A stretch of DNA of 64,000 nt from Mercenaria mercenaria (lineage: Eukaryota; Mollusca; Bivalvia; Venerida; Veneridae). Within the stretch, counting starts at the first letter, position 1. Each line of letters opens with the position of its first letter. The position numbers and the translations under genes are program-made. The notes below the pieces were generated by a model. The model was not told the DNA's origin and did not search any database. It saw only the letters and a program-made list of their open reading frames with translations. The stretch covers positions 64,981,001 through 65,045,000 of the forward strand of contig NC_069366.1 in NCBI RefSeq assembly GCF_021730395.1, read 5' to 3'. Of the stretch, positions 45,178 through 57,292 are shown one piece after another.

Positions 45178-46130
45178 CTACTCAGTTGCGGCAAAAAAGT
45201 CATTTATCCAGGAGAGTTTCAGCATAAGTTCTTTCTTAAGTATGGACTTCTAAGATACATTAGTTTTATAGGATATAACTTGTATTCTTTTAAAATGTGT
45301 CCTTAATACAATTTTAGAATAAATCTATTTTGTTCCTCTCAGATTCTAAAACAACGAAAAGTAAAAAACGATTCTACTGAAGTCGATTTTCGTGATACAC
45401 CTTTCTCCTAAGGTATAACTTTGTCCTAATGCTTCGTGGAACGGACCCATAGATATTGATATCAACAATATGTTATCCTCTTTACAGGGCCTACTAGTAG
45501 AAGGGATGGGGGACGTAGGCCGGATTATTTATTTTGAAACTAGGGCTTATTTATTTCTTTACAAAGAACATATTTTGCATTTATAGCTGACACTTTCTTA
45601 TACGCCTTCTATAAAAAGCTTTACATACTTATATAAATTATACCAGTAGGAAAAATGAAGCAAAGGGGCAAACATAATGGTATAAAAAGCAAAAATAACT
45701 TTCATCTGGAATGTAAGATTGTGTTGTGCAATGAAAACTACGTTAACAAATAGAGTGATAAATCACATAATTAGGTCCAGTAAATAAGGAATAATGAATT
45801 GCATATAGAAAGCGTTAAAAAATTCTGTACAATCATAGGTGGATGAAGCTTAATCTATAAAATATCTATGCAGGTTAGATCTCTTGAAGAGTATATTAGG
45901 TGGTGTGATATGATAATGCATATACTTATTGATAGAGCTTCAAGCGCCTGTGTTACTACCACTGCGACCGAAGTAAACGCGACAAGATTTTATTGCGTCA
46001 TCCACATTTTCTTACAGAAAATTACGTAAGTCTTGAAAGAGAACTCATACTGTTGGAAAACAAACAAAAACAGAAGAGTATAAATCTCTTATAGAAATGT
46101 ATCACATGGTTACTTTAAATAGAAAGGCAT
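45178..46130. other. No gene seen
   Basis: AT-rich. 45230-45450 contains phrases of a dispersed repeat (GTCCTAATGCTTCGTGGAAC). No coding or RNA gene. Confidence 0.35.
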
Positions 46131-46142
46131 CACATGATTACT

Positions 46143-46427
46143 ACCCGCCCGCTTAGCTCAGTAGGTAGAGCCTCGGTCTAAGGATCGCGGGGTCGTGAGC
46201 TCGATCATCGGGCTGGGTGTATGTTCTCCGAAACTATTTGATAAACGACATTGTGTCTGAAATCATTAGTCCTCCACCTCTGACTCAAGTGGGGAAGTTG
46301 GCAGTTACTTGCGGTTAACAAGTTTTACAGGTACAGAATCCAGGAATACTGGTTAGGTTAACTGCCCGCCGTTACATGACTGAAATACTGTTGAAAAACG
46401 GCGTTAAACCAAAAACAAACAAACAAA
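46143..46427 (+). mobile_element. tRNA-derived SINE (RUDI/V-SINE-like) with 12-bp target duplication
   Basis: The head has box A TTAGCTCAGTAGGTAGAG and box B-like GAGCTCGATCATC. The middle carries ACTCAAGTGGGGAAGTTGGC and the tail TGACTGAAATACTGTTGAA then AACGGCGTTAAACC, ending in (AAAC)n. Identical 12-bp flanks CACATGATTACT lie at 46131-46142 and 46428-46439. The tail is shared with the SINE at 55172-55489. The match to mollusc RUDI elements is from memory. The clear target duplication suggests a fairly recent insertion. Confidence 0.85.
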
Positions 46428-46658
46428 CACATGATTACTGTATTAGCTGAAACATTCATTGCTAATATATTGATGATGCATTCTGTACAAATATACAAAA
46501 ATAATAGAATAAAATAAAAACAATTTATATCATCGAACATACTAAATACAGTTTTAATTTATTGATATATTAAAGAAAAAGAAGAATATTTTATTAGACG
46601 CTAAACTACATGTATACAGTTTCTGGTCTTTCTGGTATTTCATACCTTCCTGATTTTG

Positions 46659-46828
46659 GGGCCTAAACGGCCGAATGATTAATTTCATTGACTTAGAATC
46701 ACTAGCTCCTTACCGATGTGGGTAAGAAACCTCGTTTGGTTTGTAGAATCCTTCAGAATGACGGAAGGTTGGTGAATCTTCCCATCTGTCTTTCCATTCC
46801 TGAAACAATGCCCTCTGTGTTCTTCCTC
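46659..46828 (+). mobile_element. SINE copy, GACGGAAGGTTGGTG family
   Basis: A tRNA-like head (GCACTGACTTAGAATCACT-type text at 46687-46705, CCGATGTGGGTAAGAAACC as box B region) is followed by GACGGAAGGTTGGTGAATCT and TCTGTGTTCTTCCTCCA. The family also occurs at 47500-47665 and 62450-62616. The tail end is missing here. Confidence 0.6.
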
Positions 46829-47499
46829 CACAACAAACAACTAGAATTGTCGCTATGTGTCCTACATTATGTAAGTGTAGCACAAATACAATAAAAAAAT
46901 CGTTTTGACAATGTACATAATAAACAAGAACCATCTTTAAAATTATAGTCGATGTAGTCTGAAGCATGGAAAGATGTTGATTTGTGTCGTACATACGACA
47001 CATTCGTTTTTAAGAATAGAAATACATATTTCTATATACGTACATTTAATTATTGCTCCCTTTATAAAAGTCAATTACATATCAAACTTTTTGTTTCCAC
47101 AGAACACACACTTTTGTGAATTTAGTATAACATGAGCTTTTTGTCACACATATATTCCCACTGTAAGTTAAGGTGTAAAGTGGCAGGAAAACATATTGCG
47201 TAGAAAAATAATTTGCTATATATTTTCAATACACAAATTGTTAAAATAGACGTATTTAACGGTTTTCAGAACAAAATCTTTATCAGTCAGGCAGGAGTAA
47301 CTTATTTAATTTATCTATTCGATATTAAATACAAAATACACACAAGCATATTATTATTCAAACATATGCTTCAAGAGATACTAATGATATGAAAATGATC
47401 GCAGACGTAAATAGTAAACAGTTATGCAGTTTATAGCCCTCAGTGTGGTATAATGGACTGACAGTTTGTGCAGTTACGTATTTGTTGGTATACATGTAC
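46829..47499. other. No gene seen
   Basis: AT-rich spacer between two SINE copies. The open frame at 46710-47003 crosses a SINE and is not coding. Confidence 0.35.
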
Positions 47500-47665
47500 A
47501 AATAGTATCCACTCTTTTTGTCGGGTATAACGTCATAACAACACAATTGTATGATGATACGGTGTTTGTCAAGCTTTTGATGACGGAAGAAGACTCCAGG
47601 TGGGCCTCTGTGGCTTATTTCATCTTCCGTAAGCCTTTACATAAAGAATTCTACCGACGTTTTAT
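47500..47665 (-). mobile_element. SINE copy, GACGGAAGGTTGGTG family, minus strand
   Basis: On the minus strand: GGCTTACGGAAGATGAAATA, CACCTGGAGTCTTCTTCC, then AATTGTGTTGTTATGACGTT and ATACCCGACAAA, the usual tail of this family. Confidence 0.65.
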
Positions 47666-48899
47666 TACGCTAATTTCGTAGAATTGTAGTGTCTCATTAC
47701 ATTGTTCAATTATCTGAAATACGACATATAACATGCGAAGTGACACACAACATGCGAAGCAACACACAACATTATATCGCGCACATGTCGTGGAATTACC
47801 AGTGCCCTAGTTATTTCGTTGCACGATGAAGTAATAAAATAAACACTCCCAGCGTCTGGGGTGAAATGTTGTGTTTGTCCCTTAGTTATTATTAATTATT
47901 AGCCATGAAAGTCGAAATTTCGAGTTGTTTACTGCCGTAAGTAAAGTAGATGGATAGGTCGTGGCCTTTATTTAGATACCTTGTATAATTCAAGGCCAAA
48001 CATGCTTGGCAACATATACGGATGTGTAGTTTGATGTATCCACTTTATATTTCTCATCTAAGAGTCAACAAAATGACTATCAAGCTCAGGTGTTATATAG
48101 AAGAGGTTGCCCATTAACATGTTTAGCCTTTGACAGACGGACAGATGTTTAAATTCTGTAGATACGGAAGCAAGATTCTAATTCGAAATTTCAGTTATTA
48201 ATTCGAAATTTCGAGATAATATATTATCTCAAAATTTCAAGTGATTAAGTTGGAACTCGAAAATTTATTCACTTAATTTTAATTTCGAGTTTCTTTATTT
48301 AAATTTCGGAGTTTTGAATTAATAAATTACTTGCACATGGCATTAACTCTCTTTCGTAAATACTAGAAATAAAAATCCACAATTGAAATCAATAGAGTAT
48401 CGATATTCAAGCTACACTAATATTGTCATATTACCTCCCTTTACAATAAATGAAACTAGATATGTTTGTTTAATAACCTTTGAATGACATTGGATCAAAA
48501 GGAAAAAGAGCTGTCCGCCCCGAGTAATTTCGGTCTAAACGCAGAGCTCTCAGCTTTAACTTTATATATAACCGGACAAAATAAACAAAACTTATGTTAA
48601 AATACGCTTGAGAAATATTGCAATAATTTAAATTACTTATTAAATTCCAGTATCTGTTACGGCATATATGAAACATGTTACGGTGCAGAGAGAAGTGTAC
48701 TCTCATTCGATTTATCTCAAGTATGTTCTATGCTGACTAAAATATTTTATCGTAAGATATTGCTTTGACAACTTACCTATCAGAATAGGCTAATATATAG
48801 ACTAAGTGCATGTTTATTGATAGTTCACATACAAAACATGATTTTACGTTTAAATTGTAACCATGCTTTATCGTTTATATTTTCAATTAGATACATGTA
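47666..48899. repeat. Spacer with AT palindrome cluster at 48170-48335
   Basis: 48180-48335 repeats AATTCGAAATTTCGAG in both orientations, with GAGATAATATATTATCTC, a cluster of short palindromes. The remainder holds no recognisable gene. Confidence 0.45.
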
Positions 48900-49760
48900 T
48901 GGTTACTGATTTACGACATTTCGTTATGGTGTATTGGCGTACGCGATTTTTTTTTTTTTTGCACATTTCGTTGTGTCTTGACGTGCACGCAAAAGTGCCA
49001 TCACAAAATTCTGAAATGTTTCTAGTGTTTTTTTTTTTTGCGGGCCACGACTAAACAAAAGTGTCAGCGCCTCAAAAGCAACTCGCCAGAACGAAATAAA
49101 ATGTTTCGTAGTCTCGTAAAGTTGCGCTTGCCAGGACGACATAGTTCAGAAATCTTAAACTCTTGCTGCCTTCAGTTTGCACATACTGTTTGATTTGATG
49201 ATTAATTCATTTAAAAATAATTTAAAGCGGAACCGCGTTTTGAAACTATTCATACACGATGGGCGGTCATACTATATCGAACTTTCTGTATTAAACGCGA
49301 CGGATGATAGGTCTTATTTGAAAAATCGATAATCTTGTAGCTTTGATCTTTATTTTCCGTAATTCGAAGTTTAACGGGGGCCCATAAGTATTTTTTTTTA
49401 AGAAAAAACGATATTTAAATTGCATTAAAGGCCTAGACTTTGGCAAAAGGGATTTCTGTATTCATTAGCACAGTTGAGAGGGCGGGGGAGACTAATGACT
49501 TTCACAGTATGGTTCGAATAAACAGGGGTCATCTTTTATTTAATAGATATATGATAACTTTATAAAGTATACCTATTTTTGGCATAGTTTTATTTAAAAA
49601 AAAAAAAAACATGTTTGCTGTTCAAACAGAATAATAAAACTATAAGACACTTATTCAGGAATATATTGCAAATGTGTTAATGAAGAAAAGCAAGCTATTA
49701 TATTTTCAAGATATGTGTTAAAACTGTAATTTCTTTTTATCTTTTTTTTAATTTTAGAGG
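48900..49760. repeat. Dispersed repeat around 48940-49140, then unique AT-rich DNA
   Basis: 48950-49140 contains T-runs, GACGTGCACGCAAAAGTGCC and CAACTCGCCAGAACGAAAT, a repeat phrase I associate with bivalve genomes. No gene was seen in the remainder. Confidence 0.35.
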
Positions 49761-50274
49761 CTCTTCTTGTCTGTCTTGGCGAAATTGAACATGGGTGGAA
49801 GTGGTGTGTGTGTGCGAGGCGGGGTTGGGCGGGGATTTCAGGATTTGTCAGGGAGAGTTTTGTCCTATATTCGCACGAAGTGTTCCATTTTCATTGTTTA
49901 TTTTATAAAATACAGAACTAAGATGAATGTTCTTTGCAGTAAAATTTTGAAATTTAGATGAGTAAATGTCACATTTTTTCGTAAAAATCAATTATAAGTT
50001 TGTATTTATCTTGAAAAGACGACAGAATGAAAAGACTAGAAATCAGCCGCCATAGCATACACATCAAAAGAGAGCTTAATCGTTTCAAGGGATGGTGGTT
50101 CATTCATCACGAAACGCAGCTATTCAGTGAAAGTGGCAATAACTTTTTAAACAATTACTAAACTATTTATATTTTGGCAATCGAATGTTCCTTAAATTGA
50201 CTGTTCTCTATGGCTGATTGTAGACACTTAAGCAACAAGTACAAAAATATCAAACAGGAAATGCCATGTTCTAA
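49761..50274. other. No gene seen
   Basis: A short GT-rich tract (GTGGTGTGTGTGTGCGAGG) at 49801-49820 and otherwise unique AT-rich sequence. Confidence 0.35.
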
Positions 50275-50530
50275 AAACGCAGCCTCCCCAAAACGAAACC
50301 CGAAGCACGCAGACGAGCACACTACAAACGAAAACACACGCACGCACGCACACAATCACTCGCTCGCATATAAAGCAAACATACGGGGACAAAACGAACA
50401 AACGAAGGAACAAAGTAGGACACGGCCAGTGGCAAAACACCACAGGTGAGCTCGAACCGGTTTATGGTGCGCCGCACCCAACCTTACTCTTACCCTCACC
50501 ATGTTCCAAAGTCATGGGACAGTGTAAATA
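50275..50530 (-). repeat. Dispersed repeat with (ACGC)n and CCAGTGGCAAAACACC
   Basis: CACACGCACGCACGCACACA, GGGGACAAAACGAACAAACG, CAGTGGCAAAACACCACAGG and ACCATGTTCCAAAGTCATGG are phrases of a common bivalve repeat. On the minus strand the GTGTGCGTGCGTGCG run looks like the 5' region of a retroelement, but no coding follows. Confidence 0.45.
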
Positions 50531-51082
50531 AAAGTAATCCCTGCCAGGCAAATTTCTAACACACGTAATGGAAACAAAAACTTCATGGTGCACGTTGAAG
50601 AATGAATCGAGGTCACAATAACTTCAATTGTCACCGGCTAACTTTCTCTGCATACTCTCTATTTAGAGCAACATACCGGTATCTATGTTGTCGGGTAAAA
50701 CGACATATTTAAAAAACAAACAAGCCGCTCATTCCGCACAAAGACTAAATGTATCATTCCTACAGGTAATAAAAGATTTCCGATACATTTGATTGTTCTT
50801 GGAAATGACTAACTTGTTTTAAATATCAATAACCAGGGCAAAAATAAATACCAAAAACTTGTACAGTATTTATTGATAAAGTTACAATTGTTACAGTTTT
50901 ACAAACATAGAAACATAGAGGATTGAGTAGGATTATATAAACCACTTTTTTAGAAACCCTTCCTGTACTCATTTTTTTTTCCAAACAATAATTTTATCTA
51001 TCTTTACTATAAACAATATTTCTGCTTATCGTTTAAACATTTGGGATATATGATCTATCTTTTAATGGCAAGAAATGCCTAA
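50531..51082. other. Likely 3' flank of the sulfotransferase gene; no other gene
   Basis: AT-rich. An AATAAA on the minus strand near 50867 could serve as poly(A) signal for the gene ending at 51297. Nothing else was recognised. Confidence 0.35.
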
Positions 51083-51331
51083 AAGTTAATTTGATTATCA
51101 TCTTAACCTCTCTTACGAAATATTTCTTTGAAACTGGGCGCTTTGGTGAAACATTGAAACTTCCAGTTTTATCAGTGCAGAAGATGTGATGGATAAGGGA
51201 TTCCAAGTTAATTTGATTATTATCATCTTAACCTCTCTTACGAGATATTTCTTTCAAACTTGGCGCTTCGGAGAAACATTGGAACTTCGAGTTTCATCAG
51301 TGCATAAGATGTAATGGATAAGGGAATCCAA
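51083..51331. repeat. 125-bp tandem duplication over the sulfotransferase stop codon
   Basis: Anchors repeat at a constant 125 bp: TCTTAACCTCTCTTACG at 51101 and 51226, and ATCAGTGCA at 51171 and 51296. The downstream-strand copy (51207-51331) holds the real last codons and TGA; the other copy (51083-51206) holds a diverged image of them within the 3' untranslated region. Confidence 0.85.
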
Positions 51332-52082
51332 ATATGTAATAGTCTTTATAATATTTCTCCCACAATTTGTGTATCATGTCATTTGGAACTTTGCTGAAAT
51401 ACTGTTTAACCAGTTGATCACTTGATTTAGAAGTATAACCCGTCTCATTTCTTTTTGGAAGAACAACTTTTCCACTGGCACCGATCTCTTGTAACACTGT
51501 TTCAATATCATCTTTAAAATGGTTAGGGGTTCCAATAAAATCATATTGCATTTCACATGGCCGACACCTTTCAAAATATGGATAAATATGCCTGTTCATT
51601 TTATTCATTTTTTCATCTAAAATAAGTTTCAAATATTTTTTAAATGAAAACGAAGGGTTTTTAAAGTTCCCCGTATAAGGACGTTTATCTCTGTATGCAG
51701 ATAATAACCTTTCTAGTGGTTCTCTGACCATCATTACACTGATGCGGTGTTTCTGAGACATAATTTGCTGGAAATAGTTCATGCACTTCCTACCGTATAT
51801 ACCTACCATGAGCACTGTGAGATTATTGATGTCGCCAGTAAAGTTGTGGTCGAGAACGTAAAGAACGCGTTTTGAGTTGGTCGAAGCCACTTTACAGTTG
51901 TAGCAAATGGTTAAGTTATAACTTCGACTAACCATGTATTCGCGATCGAAGTTACATTTTGTATTGGGATTAAGTCGTAAATTGTTTTCTTTCAGAAATA
52001 TTTGACATCTTTCCTTGACAAGATTTGCACGTTGTCTCGCTGAAAGGTTTTGTCCGTTTTCATTTAACAACTTGTGCATTAT
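51297..52082 (-). CDS. Carbohydrate sulfotransferase (Sulfotransfer_2/CHST8-14 type), terminal exon
   Basis: An acceptor TTTTTTCAG precedes an in-frame ATA ATG; from that ATG the frame has 260 residues to TGA. The 5'-phosphosulfate-binding loop is CKVASTNSKR (62-71) and the 3'-phosphate-binding motif is VREPLERLLSAYRDK (118-132). CRPC (172-175) is followed by YDFIGTPNHF and a C-terminal YYKDYYIFGFPYP. These are the signature blocks of Golgi sulfotransferases that move sulfate from PAPS to chondroitin, dermatan, HNK-1 or GalNAc glycans. The usual N-terminal membrane anchor is absent, so at least one upstream exon is expected at higher coordinates. Which glycan is used cannot be told from the sequence. 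Confidence 0.88.
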   Translation of the reverse strand: MMHKLLNENGQNLSARQRANLVKERCQIFLKENNLRLNPNTKCNFDREYMVSRSYNLTICYNCKVASTNSKRVLYVLDHNFTGDINNLTVLMVGIYGRKCMNYFQQIMSQKHRISVMMVREPLERLLSAYRDKRPYTGNFKNPSFSFKKYLKLILDEKMNKMNRHIYPYFERCRPCEMQYDFIGTPNHFKDDIETVLQEIGASGKVVLPKRNETGYTSKSSDQLVKQYFSKVPNDMIHKLWEKYYKDYYIFGFPYPLHLMH

Positions 52083-53780
52083 CTGAAAAAAGAGATAGAA
52101 TGTTAAAAAAATTTGGAACCCACTCTTTTAGTGAGATAAACTTACAGGATTTCAGAAAGAAATATTTATTTCAAATATGATTTACCCTGTCCGTTTGACA
52201 AACATTTAGCTCTTCAAATGCATACCTTACATGTTTTATATTTAGAACAGCAAGTTAAGAATTTATACAACGATCTTGTGGTTCTCTTGATGTATGTATA
52301 ACATTTTAGATATATAGAATTCTTCATTACCTTCACAAATGAAGAGCACAGAATATGTAAAACATAAATATATAAGTCAACATAAAGAAATATTTACGAT
52401 ATAGTACATGGCAACAATTTCTAGCTAGAAAGTTAGTTATATTCTGTAAATATATTTAGAAATTTAAGTATTCACAATATACATAATGCCATGAGCAAAT
52501 TTGAAAACCATATTCAATAAATAATAGGAACTATAAACTTGATGATGCATAAGGCAATATGAAATAGACAATCTTCCGCAACTGGCTCTATGACTTGCCG
52601 CAATGAAATACAAGTTAGGTAGAATATGAGCAAACATTCCACAGATGAATTGCGCTAATGCTGGTACTAATATACAATATATTTACTGTGAACAGCTCCA
52701 GTTGAGTCAAAAATTTGGGTATACAAATATATATTTTCAAATGTATCTACAATCATGAAACAATGTAAACAGACATTTTTATATCTTCGAGAAATTGCTA
52801 ATAAAGCAAATTTATGGCACTTATATTATTGTATTATCATATATAAAATAAAGTGCTTTACTGATAACATAAAAGCTTTTTCAGAGATACATTTTCAGAC
52901 ATTTGTTTCTTGTATAATGCTGGGACAAACCAAAAATAAAGTGAAATAATTGTTCATTAGGTTACATTTGCATAAGTGCAACAAACATTGTCATGCCAAA
53001 TCCTTCAATATATCTCTCCACAATAATTCCTTTCCTTGCAGTTCAAAACATCAAAACAACACTGTATGCTCATCCAGATTGTCTGTTACTTACATTTAAC
53101 AATGTATGCTTCGAGAACAACTTACCTATAATTCTGACAGTATTTCGCATATATGATAACAAAGAATAGCCATTAGAAGACAAATTGCAGGCAAATACTT
53201 TATCTTTTTAATATCAAGAACTATTAGAAAAAAATTCAGTGAATCCCTTGATTTAATATACTAAATATATTGGCTCTTTTGCAGTGCTTGGGTGCTTTGT
53301 GCTTCCTGGAAATCTACCCTTACTTTAAATCTTTAAGGTCGCCAAACTTTCATTAAAATGGTTTTACGTCGGCATGCCTGGTAGCAATGTATAACTCCAT
53401 GTTGTGATAATAATAGGTTTTCTGGAAAGTCTAGAACTACTTTCAGTGTTGTTGTTAGGATGGTCTTGAAAGCAGGCAGATTTCTCAGACTTAGTATACA
53501 TTTTGACACTAGTAAGAGCAACCCAAACTGTTCGGGTCAATCCTCCAAATGATTCGATCTTCATAACCTAACAGTAAACGTTAAATATTTACACTGCAAC
53601 GTGTCTTCCACAGTAAACAAACAACATCTTAACATACTTTCCTGCGGCCTAATATCGACAGATCACGATAAGATGACACACACGAATCTTAATTTTTATC
53701 AGTATTATTTAAAATATGTAGCCCGCGAACGTAAATTTAGTACAGAATCACTAATCAATATCACAATCAAGACCACTGTA
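52083..53780. other. Upstream/intron DNA of the sulfotransferase; no exon recognised
   Basis: AT-rich. Open frames at 53333-53564 (minus) resemble no family; their end (GCCGACGTAAAACC) faintly recalls a SINE tail. The expected exon with a signal anchor was not found. Confidence 0.35.
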
Positions 53781-54430
53781 CCCACTAAAAGATTCAAAAG
53801 ATAATAGGTAAGGGTAGATTTCTCGGAAGCACAGAGCACCAAAAACACAACCACAGAGCCACGCATTTGCATAGTAGGCCCACAACCAAAAGAAGCTGTA
53901 ATGGAAAAATATTTCAAACGGGTTGCTTCAAACATCAAACAAGTACATATAAATTTATGCTAAATATAGATGGAGGAGAAGGAAATGGCAATGGGCAAAA
54001 TGGGGGAGGGGGAGGGGGCAGTGAGGAAGGAACCCGATAGGGAAAGTTGAACAGAACGAATATACAAAGGGAATGTCACGTTACTTAATAACAGTCACAT
54101 TATAAAGTACACCGCAATAGCGCAGACAATCGTGTACCAAAGATAAACATACAACCACGACTAACTGAATAATATAGAAAAACGAACAAGCAATACATAA
54201 GAAAGCAGTAGAGCACCGTTATAGACTCACAAGCATACAAACGCACCCACACAAGTAAAAATAAAAACCGTGTACCGTCTTAAGATTCCGGCTGCCAAAA
54301 CAAAGGGGAGCCACGAAAATTTACTCAAAGTAAAGGGGGAGGGGATGCAATAAGTTATAGTGTTGACCAAATATATGATTGCTACCCGATGAGCAAAAGA
54401 GCTAAAGAGGTCCAAGTGTTCTTTGCATAA
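53781..54430. repeat. A-rich low-complexity and repeat-like region
   Basis: 54000-54040 is G-rich (GGGGGAGGGGGAGGGGGCAG), and 54100-54260 is built of ACAAACATACAACCACGAC-like A/C text seen in mollusc dispersed repeats. No gene. Confidence 0.35.
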
Positions 54431-54826
54431 GAGTCAGTTCTTTAAAACGACTTGACGGGGCGAGAAGTTTGGGCTTAATGAAATAGCTTCTTTATCGGTA
54501 ATATATATCCTGATCACAGCCGTATTTCACTTGAGATTTCGACAGATTGTAAGTGTAGATATTTTTTGGACTTTTTGTGACACAAAATAGGCAATTTTAG
54601 CGTCTGTTACATAAGACTTAATAGAACCTCTTTGCTCTGTTCCTCGCATGCAAATGAGAGTTTAAGTCTAAGATAATGAAACAAACTTTTACCACAATAA
54701 GATTTATGTCCAGCTATTTGACCAGCGGTATGTGTGTAACATAGGACATTCTACTGGATATACGTACAAGAATAGAATTTGTGCGTGTGCCAATTTCAGA
54801 AATGACTTTGGTGAATATTGCATTAC

Positions 54827-55004
54827 CAGTCGCAGGCTTTGCTGTGGACATCTGCTATGGGTGGTCTGACAGCTAGAAATTAGGCATAACCAAAAGTCTG
54901 ATTGTTTTAAGTAAACCTCGTCAAACTGAATCAGAGGTTGTTGCATGTTACCCTGATCATATACTGGTAGGACATTAGGGCGACAGAATGTGTTTCTTTT
55001 TGGT
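54827..55004 (-). CDS. Possible internal exon, unknown protein
   Basis: An open stretch of 178 bp lies between an acceptor-like TTACCGTCCCAG and a donor-like CTG|GTAATG. It begins with one base of a split codon and then reads PKRNTFCRPNVLPVYDQGN, QQPLIQFDEVYLKQSDFW and SSCQTTHSRCPQQSLRL. The composition is protein-like, with four cysteines. It lies upstream of the sulfotransferase exon on the same strand, but its fit to that family is not evident. No homologue recognised. Confidence 0.25.
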
Positions 55005-55171
55005 CTGGGACGGTAACAAAGCACTAACATTACAAACACTATAAGCTTTATTAGAGCCCTACGTGCAATCTAATTAAGATGTTGTAATTACACTCTTGTA
55101 GTCTCTTTTAAGTACCAGTTTCTTATGTTAACTTTGGATTTGCTCGAGTTGGTGGTGGTGTGTGTGTGTGT

Positions 55172-55489
55172 GTTCGGGTTTAACTTTTTTTCAACAATAT
55201 TTCAGTCATATAAACGACGGTGTCTGCTTGTAGCAGTGAGCACAATGCCCAATTTTATAGTGCTGCCGCACTGGAATGTCACGCCGTAGACACTAGACAT
55301 GATACCCCACCCAATCACATTATACTGACACCTGGCTAACCAGTCCTAGCACTACCCTCGTAAAGCTGAGCGCCAAGCGAGGAAGCTACTAGTACCATTT
55401 TTATGTCTTTGGTATGACGCGGCCGGGGATCGAACCCAAGTCCTCCTGCACTCGAAGCGGACGCTCTACCACTAGGCTACCGAGGCGGT
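55172..55489 (-). mobile_element. tRNA-derived SINE (RUDI/V-SINE-like), minus strand
   Basis: On the minus strand the head reads CCTCGGTAGCCTAGTGGTAG (box A) with GGGTTCGATCCCCGG (box B). The middle contains GAGGGTAGTGCTAGGACTGG and the tail ATATGACTGAAATATTGTTG then AAAAAGTTAAACCC, ending in (AC)n. The head anticodon loop is TTCGA-like, unlike the SINE at 46143, but the tail is the same. Target duplication is obscured by the GT repeat. Confidence 0.8.
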
Positions 55490-56149
55490 AAAGAGTTAGT
55501 GGATATGATATGACTAAATGATACCATATGAACTAACATTTTGTCATTTCAAGCCACTGACGTTGCTTTTACTCAAAGTCTTTCATTAGGTAGAATGTCA
55601 TAGAATCAATAATTTCAATAAAGCTGTCGTTAACGCTTCTACACAATTTAGATAACTGGACTAACTTAGAAGAATCATCCACTGACAGCAAATCGTGTTT
55701 AAATATAAATCTGTCTACATGTGTGTCATTTTTGGACAAACGTTGCTATAAATGAACTACAAAGAAAACGACTGCCTGAAAATGTTAAATATGCCACCTT
55801 GGCAGTTGGCCAAGGAAATTCTTGGAGCAGGGTTAGAACTTTTTACGTAATGGTTCCAATATACAAGGTCATAAACCATTCATGAAGGCGGTCGCCTATG
55901 AATCCCAAAAGGTCTTGCAAATGCTCAGAATTTGGCAATGTCCCAAGGGAATTCTTCTCCATAAGTACAGTTTGGGGCTAACGATTTTAATAGTTCCAAT
56001 AAACAGGGGTCATTGTTTACCTGAAAGTTAATCAACCTTTAACTGTATCATTTAGTAAGAAAAAGAAAATATGTGTTTCGTAACTATACTTTGTTAAATT
56101 AATAGAACCATATCTGTGGTGATATCTTTCATAGGATTCTGAAAGAAGC
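55490..56149. other. No gene seen
   Basis: Unique-looking AT-rich sequence. 55800-56010 has repeat flavour (GGCAATGTCCCAAGGGAATT) without clear copies in the window. Confidence 0.35.
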
Positions 56150-56700
56150 ACAGACATGCCGTATGATTGATATGAAGTGAAACTTTAACAAGGATTTCCT
56201 AGCACCAAAAGAATGCATAATCTGGCAAAAATTAATGTTACTTTTGGGACTTGATACCATCACCTAGTTTTATAAACCCAAGGACGCGTTTAGTTTCAAA
56301 TGAATGTCTGCATTTTAGAGTAATTTAACTTGCACGCAAAACTTTAACCAGGATTTTCCAAAAGGGGTATCATTTGTCCAAAATGCATGCTAGAGTTATG
56401 AGACTTGATGCTATCATCTAGTTTTATAACCCAGAAGACACATGTGAAGTTTCAATTCAATATTTGCATAAGATTTTCAGATAGAAACTTCGTGCAAAAC
56501 TTTAACTCCAAAAGGGGGCATAATTTGCCAAAAATGCATGTCAGAGGTAGGAAGACTAGTAATTGACATAATTTTTGAAAGCTATATGCTTTGAAATGAT
56601 GGCTACACGTACTTGCATGCAAAAGTTTAACCGAGATGTGACGCCGACGATAGGGTGTGTAGAATAGCTTCAAAAGTCGAGCTCAAAATAGAATCCCTAT
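56150..56700 (+). repeat. Family A tandem-unit repeat, second copy
   Basis: Three degenerate units with AACTTTAACMAGGATTT, GGCATAATYTGGCAAAAAT-like text and TTATAACCCAGAAGACACAT, followed by GTGACGCCGACGATAGGGTG and AGAATAGCT, the same ending as at 745-785 but with the hairpin lost. Confidence 0.65.
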
Positions 56701-57292
56701 GATCTTGACTTGTGAGTCACTGACCCCAAAATCAATACCAGTAGGTATATTTCTAAAATGGTACTTATTCGTTGTCTGCGGCTATATACTTCAGAGACCT
56801 TCGGAAACGAACCACTTAAGGTCCATGTGAACTTGACTCTTATGCATTATTCCTAAAATCAAAACGGATTCTCCTTTACTGGCGCTCAAAAATTGTGACA
56901 AGTTGACAAGTTTTGAAAGCCACCTATGTCACAATTTACAACTGAGAATCAAGAAACCATTTTCAGGGTCTGGGTCGCTATGAAATTGACCTTAAACCTA
57001 TCTACCCCAAAAACGTCAGGACTCCACTTTAAATGGTGCTTATTCATCTTGTATGAGGAAAAGCTGAAGATAAACATGTATACTTTTCTACCCAGAGCCC
57101 GGAAGCAACAAAAAATAATTAGGTCAAGTCCATGCCACCATGACCTTAGTGTCATTAAAGCAAAACAAAAAACAAAAGTGATCGTCCTCAAGTGGGGCGT
57201 AGTCATCCTGTAGTATTTGGAAGCTGTAGCTATATACTTTCTGACTGAGAATCTGACGTTACGGGCATTGCCATTCCATTAATCTGTTTTTA
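56701..57292 (+). repeat. Tandem-unit region with an 85-bp block duplicated at 58198
   Basis: Degenerate units carry AGCTGTAGCTATATACTTT-like text. 57204-57292 (GAAGCTGTAGCTATATACTT, TGACTGAGAATCTGACG, GGGCATTGCCATT) recurs at 58198-58283 at about 90 % identity. The pearl-like element at 57293-58176 lies between the two. Confidence 0.6.
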
